Source: Bdellovibrionales bacterium (GTDB lineage: Bacteria; Bdellovibrionota_G; JALEGL01; JAGRAY01). From it: DNA of 7,020 nucleotides. The translations under genes and the position numbers were made by a program. The stretch covers positions 1-7,020 of the forward strand of contig JAGRAY010000091.1 in assembly GCA_020434375.1 (NCBI GenBank), read 5' to 3'. How positions within the stretch are numbered: position 1 is the stretch's first letter; the number at the start of each line of letters is the position of its first letter. Below the pieces are notes generated by a model, which saw nothing but the letters and a program-made list of their open reading frames with translations, did not search any database and was not told the origin of the DNA. Shown piece after piece: positions 6,418-7,020 of this stretch.

Positions 6418-7008
6418 ATGATCTCTATCGAACATATTCGTAAAAAATTTTGCAATCGCCTTGTTGTGGATGATGTCTCGTTAGTTTTGGAAAAAGAAAA
6501 TGTTCATGCTTTTATTGGTTCGAGTGGCTCAGGAAAAACAACGCTCTTAAAGATGATTGCCGGGATTCTTGAGCCTGATGAAGGGCTTGTGAAAATTGAC
6601 GATGAAGTGATGACAACAAAATCCCAAATGCATCTTTCACGTTTGATGGGATATGTGATGCAAGATGGCGGTCTGTTCCCACACTTTACGGCAAAGGGAA
6701 ATGTTTCTTTGCAAGCGCGTGTCTTAAACTGGAGCCTAGATAAAATTGAACAGCGTATGAGTGAATTATCAAGTATGTTTAATATCGATAGCCATATTCT
6801 AGAACAATACCCTTCTCAACTCAGCGGTGGACAAAAGCAAAGAATTGCGGTGATGCGTGGTTTGTTTTTGGATCCAAATATTTTGCTCCTTGACGAGCCT
6901 TTGGGTGCTTTGGATCCCCTAATACGAGCAAATCTTCAAGAAGAACTCAAAAAAATATTTCAAAAACTTAAAAAGCTTGTAATCTTAGTAACGCACGATC
7001 TTGCATAA
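6418..7008 (+). CDS. OpuCA/ProV-like ABC ATPase, truncated after the H-loop
   Basis: Cytoplasmic ATPase of the glycine betaine/osmoprotectant importer type, which normally works with OpuCB/CD-like permeases and a substrate-binding protein. Motifs are intact: Walker A GSSGSGKT (34-41), Q-loop Q82 in YVMQDGGLFPHFT (characteristic of the OpuC/ProV group), signature LSGGQ (135-139), Walker B ILLLDE with D159-E160, D-loop GALD (163-166) and H-loop H193. The frame then stops at TAA 7006-7008, giving 196 residues. Family NBDs continue for at least 40 more, and OpuCA/ProV proteins are often well over 300 with CBS domains. In frame after the stop come codons for ATFF, so a GAA-to-TAA nonsense change (or a read error) in THDLAEA is likely. 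As it stands it lacks the last strands and helices of the NBD fold. ATG 6418 begins MISIEHIRKKF, a normal NBD start. Partner genes, if any, lie beyond the window. Confidence 0.85.
   Translation: MISIEHIRKKFCNRLVVDDVSLVLEKENVHAFIGSSGSGKTTLLKMIAGILEPDEGLVKIDDEVMTTKSQMHLSRLMGYVMQDGGLFPHFTAKGNVSLQARVLNWSLDKIEQRMSELSSMFNIDSHILEQYPSQLSGGQKQRIAVMRGLFLDPNILLLDEPLGALDPLIRANLQEELKKIFQKLKKLVILVTHDLA
7006..7008 (+). other. probable premature stop codon (TAA for GAA)
   Basis: The codons around this point read GAT CTT GCA TAA GCA ACT TTC TTT (D-L-A-stop-A-T-F-F). OpuCA-like ATPases commonly have THDLAEA followed by small and aromatic residues here. A single G-to-T difference therefore explains the stop, and the frame stays open to the window end at 7020. 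Whether it is a real mutation cannot be told from one sequence. Confidence 0.55.
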
Positions 7009-7020
7009 GCAACTTTCTTT

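Noticed and set aside
1..7020. CRISPR array, insertion sequence, tRNA/rRNA or phage genes
   Set aside because: No spaced direct repeats, transposase-like ORF, terminal inverted repeats or recognisable structural RNA were seen on either strand.

Overview
The window is about 7 kb of gene-dense DNA in which every recognisable gene lies on the + strand. It comes from a Gram-negative bacterium: it encodes a TolC-type outer-membrane channel with its periplasmic adaptor, and two Sec-exported enzymes. Base composition is moderately AT-rich (hand counts of about 38-42% G+C in typical coding stretches). Shine-Dalgarno sequences are mostly weak. A Bdellovibrionota-like or other non-enteric proteobacterial source would fit, but this is a guess and no marker gene settles it.

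Left part (1-2150). A perfect 8-bp hairpin with a GUAA loop sits at the left edge. It is followed by a PAP2-family phosphatase with all three signature motifs. After a 100-150 bp gap containing a consensus TATAAT box comes a secreted protein of about 393 residues. No family name is evident for it, but an alpha/beta-hydrolase Ser-Asp-His triad can be proposed. Both enzymes appear to act outside the cytoplasm.

Centre (2286-6369). Three genes form a tight operon: an ABC exporter polypeptide (six-TM domain plus C-terminal NBD), a short HlyD-type adaptor and a TolC-type channel. Both junctions are one-base TAATG stop/start overlaps. This is the gene set of a complete tripartite inner-to-outer-membrane exporter. 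The exporter's NBD is unusual: Walker A glycines, Q-loop Gln, LSGGQ, Walker B Asp and H-loop His are all missing or replaced in an otherwise intact reading frame. By sequence it is a pseudo-ATPase, so the pump would need energy from elsewhere or do something other than ATP-driven export. No obvious secreted substrate is encoded in the window.

Right edge (6418-7020). An OpuCA/ProV-like importer ATPase with all catalytic motifs intact starts 48 bp after the TolC gene. It hits TAA immediately after the H-loop (THDLA-stop), and the frame continues as family-like sequence (ATFF) to the window end. This looks like a single-base nonsense change (GAA to TAA) or a sequencing error. The window therefore holds a dead-looking NBD in an intact ORF next to a live-looking NBD that is cut short.
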